Shown: positions 61,001 to 64,000 of the stretch, one piece after another
Layout of the letters: every line of letters starts with the position of its first letter
How positions within the stretch are numbered: the stretch's first letter is position 1
From: DASWIG01 sp965371445
GTDB lineage: Bacteria; Acidobacteriota; Thermoanaerobaculia; Multivoradales; J023
Reading direction: 5' to 3'
Assembly (NCBI GenBank): GCA_965371445.1
Contig: CBDUYN010000016.1
Span: 1-64,000, forward strand
DNA: 64,000 nt
The notes under the pieces: model-generated
What the model saw: the letters and a program-made list of their open reading frames with translations, nothing else
What the model was told of the DNA's origin: nothing
Database searches by the model: none
Program-made: the position numbers and the translations under genes

Positions 61001-64000
61001 TTGAGCCACACGGCCAGAGGGCTCCTCGGCAAGTCGCCGGCCGCCTGGACGTCCAAGCAACAGGCTCTCGACAGGCTGCTGCTTTCCGTCCGGCATGGCG
61101 AGTGGTTGAAGGGCTGGATAAAGCGCGAGCTTTTGACCTCTCGCGGAGAAACTCTTCAAGCCGTCGTGGCCCTCTGCCTTCACCGGGAAGAGGACGTCCT
61201 GACGGTGTTACGCGCTCGACCTGACACCGCCGTAGCGGCGGCAGATCTTCTGGACTTCTGGCCCGCGAGATCCGTGGGACGTTGGGCCGCGAGCGCTCTC
61301 GACGGAGACACGTCCACAGAGTGGGTGTTCAACAAAGCCGCCGACGAGCTGGCGACGTGGCGTTCTCTGGTGGCCCTGACTTCGGTCGACAACCACCTTG
61401 CGGCGCCCCTGCTCTTGGGTCTCGTACGTTCTTCGGCTCACTGGGCCGCCCCGGCCCTCCGTCCCGGCCTGCCGTCGGTCCTCCGCGTGAATCCCGGTCA
61501 AGTCGAGGTCCATGTCGCACCCCGATGGCCGGGCACGGACACTGTGCCCGGAGTCTCCTTCGAAACGCCGCTGTCCGCCACCGCCGCGGCTCGATCCTTC
61601 ACGGAGGGCTTCTTCTTTGACTTCACCCTCCTGTTCTCCGACCTGTTCACCAGGCCGACCGTTCGGGTTTCTGCTCTCGACTTCGCCCGCGGGCTCCGCT
61701 TGGACCTTCCCTCGGATTTCAACGAGAAGTTCGCCGACGTCCTCGCCAAAAATGTCGATCCTTCTTTTCATGAAGACGCCTTCTCCGTTTTCGTCCGAGA
61801 CTTCGCTCGAGCCTTCTTCCAGAACTTCGCTCCAGATTCGCCTGTGGTGACCCGGCTTTATCGATCGTCGGCTTTGGGGCCTCCCGACGAGAGTCCACCT
61901 CGCGGAGAGCTGGACATGCTCCAACGAGCCTTGACCGAGGAAGACGAGAGAGCGGCGCAATCCTGGATCGGGGCGGCGATCCGACGTCTGGCGACGGAGG
62001 CCTGGACCGCGCTTCTTCTGACGAACGTCCGGCAACCGCTCGAGGAACGCGTCGCCTTCGTCCACCATCGCGTCCGTAACGCCTGGCTTCTCAACGTCTG
62101 GCCGGCTGTCGACGCAAGGCTCTCCGGTCCAGGGGCGTCCGAGGCCCTGGCGCTCTATCTCGCCCTGGGCTGGACCCAGGCGACGACCACCGGGCAATGG
62201 CCGGCGACCGAGCAATGGAGCGCGATCCTCAGGGGCCGGCCGCCCGCCCACTGGTTACCGCGGTCCCAGTGGCATCTGTGCTGGCTCCTTCATGATCCCG
62301 AGGATCGCGACCACAGGACGGGCCTGGCCGAGGCCCTCGCGGAAGGATCGGCCGACGCGCTTCATGCGGGAGTGGCGGCGGGGCTCCAGAGGCTTTTCGG
62401 CGACACGCCCAAGCCGACGACCCCGCTCGCCCGGCAAGAAGCGCCGAAGACGAAGCCACCTGGAAAGGCCCGGCCGATTCGTTGGTTGCATCTCTGCGAC
62501 CTCCACCTCGGCTCTCAAGGTCAGGAGCTCTGGTGGCAAATCCGGGAGGAGCTCCGGGAATCCGTCACTGCGACGGCCCGCCGGATCGGTCCGCCGGACC
62601 TCGTCTTCTTCACCGGTGACTTGAGCAACACCGGCTCCTCCGACGAGCTCGCTCTGATCGACGACTTTCTCGAAACGCTCCTCGGTTGGCTGCGTGAGGC
62701 GACCGGGGACGAAGGAGATCCTCTGGTCGTCCCGGTACCGGGAAACCACGACCTCGCGCGTCCCAGCGGTTCCGCGGCCTTTCCCTACCGGATTCTCGAC
62801 CACTACTTCGAAGGCGCCGAGAACGAGGACGTCCGCGTCCTCGATCGGATGCTCTGGCGCGAGAGGGACGCGTCGTTTCTCCAACCGCTCTTCACCGGCT
62901 ACAGCGAGTGGTTCGAACGCCGTGTCCGTCCCGACCTCGAACGGCGGGCGGCATTACACGTCTCCCACTTCCCCGGCGACTTCACCGTCGAGCTCGATGT
63001 CGAAGGGATCTTTCCCCTGACGATCGTCGGCCTCAACTCGACCTGGCTCCAGTACCGCGGAGGATCCTTCGAGGGAAGCCTCATGGTGCCCGCCTCGCAG
63101 TTCCAGGCGGCCTTGCCGGCCGGCGAATCACCCCTGGACGTCTTCCGACGCTCCAAACAGTCGCTCCTCCTGATGCACCATCCCCCGTCCTGGCTCTCCG
63201 GAGCCGGACGCAGGACATTCCACGAGTCCATCTATACTCCCGACCGCTTTGCCCTGTGCCTCCACGGTCACCTCCACGAGGGTCGGACGGAGTCGGTGGC
63301 CGTTTCCGGCGGCAAGCTCCGCTACTACTTTCAAGGAGCGTCGCTCTTCGGGCTCGAGCACTACGGGACGGCCCGAGAAGAACGGGCCGTCGGCTTCTCC
63401 TGGGGAACCCTGACGGCCGACGGTACCGTGCGGGTCTGGCCGCTTCGCCGGGTCGTGCGTGGCGACGGGAGCGGCGCTTTTGTCCATGACACGGCGTTTC
63501 CAGAAGATCCGGACGGCGTCCGGATCCGGCCTCTGGGATCCCAAGAGCCGACCGTCAGGGATGCGGAGCCCGACTTGCGCTCCTACCTCGAAGACGTCCT
63601 CGCTCTGACGGACTACGTCAAGGTCACCGGCATCTCGACGTCCGGCGACGTCAAAAGCGCGCTGCGTTATCCCATCGAGCACCTCTACACGCCTCTGCGG
63701 AGTGGAGCCTTCTCGGGGACAAGGCCGGAGAAGAGCAACAGGCCTGAGCCGCTGCAAGAGATCCTGACCCGCACTGACCGGCTGCTCATCGAAGGCCGGC
63801 CGGGAGCCGGCAAGACGACCTTCCTGCGCTTCGTCGCCACGATGCTGGCGCGCGACGCCCTCGGCATCCCTCTGGAAGGAGGCGGTGAGAGCTGGTGCCG
63901 GCGCTACCTCAGCCTTGAGCTCGGCGGAAAAAGGATACCCGTCCTGATCCGTCTGGCGGATCTGGCCGCGGACCTTCGAGAGGAAGGCGCGACAAAACGT
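58100..64000 (+). CDS. Giant tandem metallophosphoesterase-NACHT protein; 3' end outside window
   Basis: One uninterrupted frame from GTG 58100 runs off the window (at least 1967 codons). Residues ~10-150 are a P-loop-like domain without its loop (APWTWVLAGPPDLVPLIHEY). Phosphoesterase 1 (~155-450) has LHLSDLHF (D161, H163), VTGDVAWSG, VPGNHDVD (N239) and HHSP, but GHLD instead of GHLH. NACHT 1 has K573 in LGSAGSGKTTLCRFL and D656 in FLFDGLDEAG, with a long helical tail. Phosphoesterase 2 (~1460-1800) has CDLHLG (D1467), FTGDLSNTG (D1507), PGNHDLARP (N1549) and an intact HGHLHEG (H1724). NACHT 2 starts at K1905 in EGRPGAGKTTFLRF. A ribosome-type GAGGTGA precedes the GTG, 8 bp after ATPase 3. 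It is probably an anti-invader STAND effector (inference). Confidence 0.85.
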   Translation, partial: MGSAALSAEGEAALQHLADVYKLSSVFEPCLLISPHGRTLDTIRRRLAEKIGPFERWEPEGDLPERVRRLSEDVGEVQERPVVWLQQRKFDRGPWQRALASLNSRREFYRSKAPWTWVLAGPPDLVPLIHEYAMHVLTGVAVRLNVLTEATTPLRWLHLSDLHFRESESWDRRADLQALLRHAEELKERRLRPDFLFVTGDVAWSGRDGEYEQAEHFLHKLTKSLELEPKESLFLVPGNHDVDRRAVGVAENLILRGLKNQDDVRNVQGDAQTMELLGRRLNSFYSFTRRLLGPARGWRPQQPWRVDVREVHGVETAILQLNSAWASGSSPRPLLGEAQLQQALDEASGASLKVALVHHSPSDLMGIDREPVERLFQGPEGVHFLLRGHLDSSRSAAVRTPALIELSAGAAYQGEVSHLVTHLLTEVDPAAGGGRVHFFRYSSRGRGFWALDTTTHGDAPTGVRRFELPSELRRMAGVSATSAVTEDRRDPVVARYRAAAAAVHGSMRFVGFPDHRPRPNVSVPELFVQLRLRPRRGRMDGTDNWTLRDLLRHLRDAEDVARVVVLGSAGSGKTTLCRFLVTVLAGEAVRDEWDIDDDILPVFLPVRDYMRYRRGTDDRSFIGFLAEQAKSQLQDSVNAELLERMLERGRCVFLFDGLDEAGSPAEREEICDLLEAFCRAYPRVSVLATSRFFDDSEGGVSAFTHLVLNPFDDEDLQTFIHRWYSIQEPDDPVSRDRGAANLGAALAAAPSVRELARLPLLATLVALAHRYEAHLPGERARLYDLCVKTLLETWPLARGVVFKELDAGVQRLLLEQLAYHMLSKLQYGASETIVEKTALVDVFLEMAHDRVADAEPQLFERWILFLENAGIFQERSLDAFSFADRSILEYLAARRLTDQEDGPEIIAEKNRDPAWHEVCLLSVGIRATDRFFLDRLYRLLSVQGGWPFLLRSMAEEASFDESLRSEILSHTARGLLGKSPAAWTSKQQALDRLLLSVRHGEWLKGWIKRELLTSRGETLQAVVALCLHREEDVLTVLRARPDTAVAAADLLDFWPARSVGRWAASALDGDTSTEWVFNKAADELATWRSLVALTSVDNHLAAPLLLGLVRSSAHWAAPALRPGLPSVLRVNPGQVEVHVAPRWPGTDTVPGVSFETPLSATAAARSFTEGFFFDFTLLFSDLFTRPTVRVSALDFARGLRLDLPSDFNEKFADVLAKNVDPSFHEDAFSVFVRDFARAFFQNFAPDSPVVTRLYRSSALGPPDESPPRGELDMLQRALTEEDERAAQSWIGAAIRRLATEAWTALLLTNVRQPLEERVAFVHHRVRNAWLLNVWPAVDARLSGPGASEALALYLALGWTQATTTGQWPATEQWSAILRGRPPAHWLPRSQWHLCWLLHDPEDRDHRTGLAEALAEGSADALHAGVAAGLQRLFGDTPKPTTPLARQEAPKTKPPGKARPIRWLHLCDLHLGSQGQELWWQIREELRESVTATARRIGPPDLVFFTGDLSNTGSSDELALIDDFLETLLGWLREATGDEGDPLVVPVPGNHDLARPSGSAAFPYRILDHYFEGAENEDVRVLDRMLWRERDASFLQPLFTGYSEWFERRVRPDLERRAALHVSHFPGDFTVELDVEGIFPLTIVGLNSTWLQYRGGSFEGSLMVPASQFQAALPAGESPLDVFRRSKQSLLLMHHPPSWLSGAGRRTFHESIYTPDRFALCLHGHLHEGRTESVAVSGGKLRYYFQGASLFGLEHYGTAREERAVGFSWGTLTADGTVRVWPLRRVVRGDGSGAFVHDTAFPEDPDGVRIRPLGSQEPTVRDAEPDLRSYLEDVLALTDYVKVTGISTSGDVKSALRYPIEHLYTPLRSGAFSGTRPEKSNRPEPLQEILTRTDRLLIEGRPGAGKTTFLRFVATMLARDALGIPLEGGGESWCRRYLSLELGGKRIPVLIRLADLAADLREEGATKR

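Overview
This window is high-GC bacterial DNA, most likely from an Acidobacteriota genome, possibly class Thermoanaerobaculia (inferred from gene content, not proven). The clues are an acidobacterial VWFA-related protein, an ECF sigma factor next to a Ser/Thr kinase with TPRs, and two secreted DUF11 proteins ending in a GFESGDT-type tail. I see no rRNA, tRNA, CRISPR array or intact transposase.

1-24 kb mixes housekeeping genes (aldehyde dehydrogenase, ThiI, a sodium:solute symporter with a DUF3311-like partner, an M14 peptidase, a histidine kinase with a receiver-cyclase partner) with many small toxin-antitoxin-type loci. Several of these are visibly broken: a truncated HipA, a VapC stub, a truncated HicA, and a two-gene cassette with a nonsense codon and a frameshift. 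The stretch 19.8-22.4 kb is a repeat-rich decay zone that includes a copied fragment of a nearby gene. 24-35 kb holds the secreted DUF11 proteins, the sigma factor/kinase pair, a 1257-residue hybrid two-component protein and a decayed membrane protein. 39-50 kb holds an acyl-CoA ligase, a VWFA protein behind a clear sigma-54 promoter, a glycosyltransferase/methyltransferase/membrane-protein operon, a second methyltransferase and a radical SAM protein.

Two regions look like defence or biological-conflict loci. At 35.4-38.7 kb is a Septu-like pair: a PtuA-type ATPase with an extra N-terminal P-loop domain, and a PtuB-type HNH nuclease. An array of five 31-32 bp palindromes at a 42-43 bp period follows it. 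From 51.5 kb to the window end is a co-directional cluster of five genes: three small P-loop ATPases of one family, one with a destroyed Walker A motif; a TPR/AAA protein; and a giant open frame (at least 1967 codons, running off the window) that carries metallophosphoesterase-NACHT twice in tandem. The small ATPase family of this cluster is the same one fused to the Septu ATPase. A Fic protein is divergent to the cluster, and remnants of a second fic and of an MbcA/ParS-type antitoxin lie inside it. The window start holds a broken TPR/metallophosphoesterase chimera whose phosphoesterase part resembles the giant protein. My best candidate for an undescribed system is this ATPase family together with the tandem phosphoesterase-NACHT protein and the Septu fusion.
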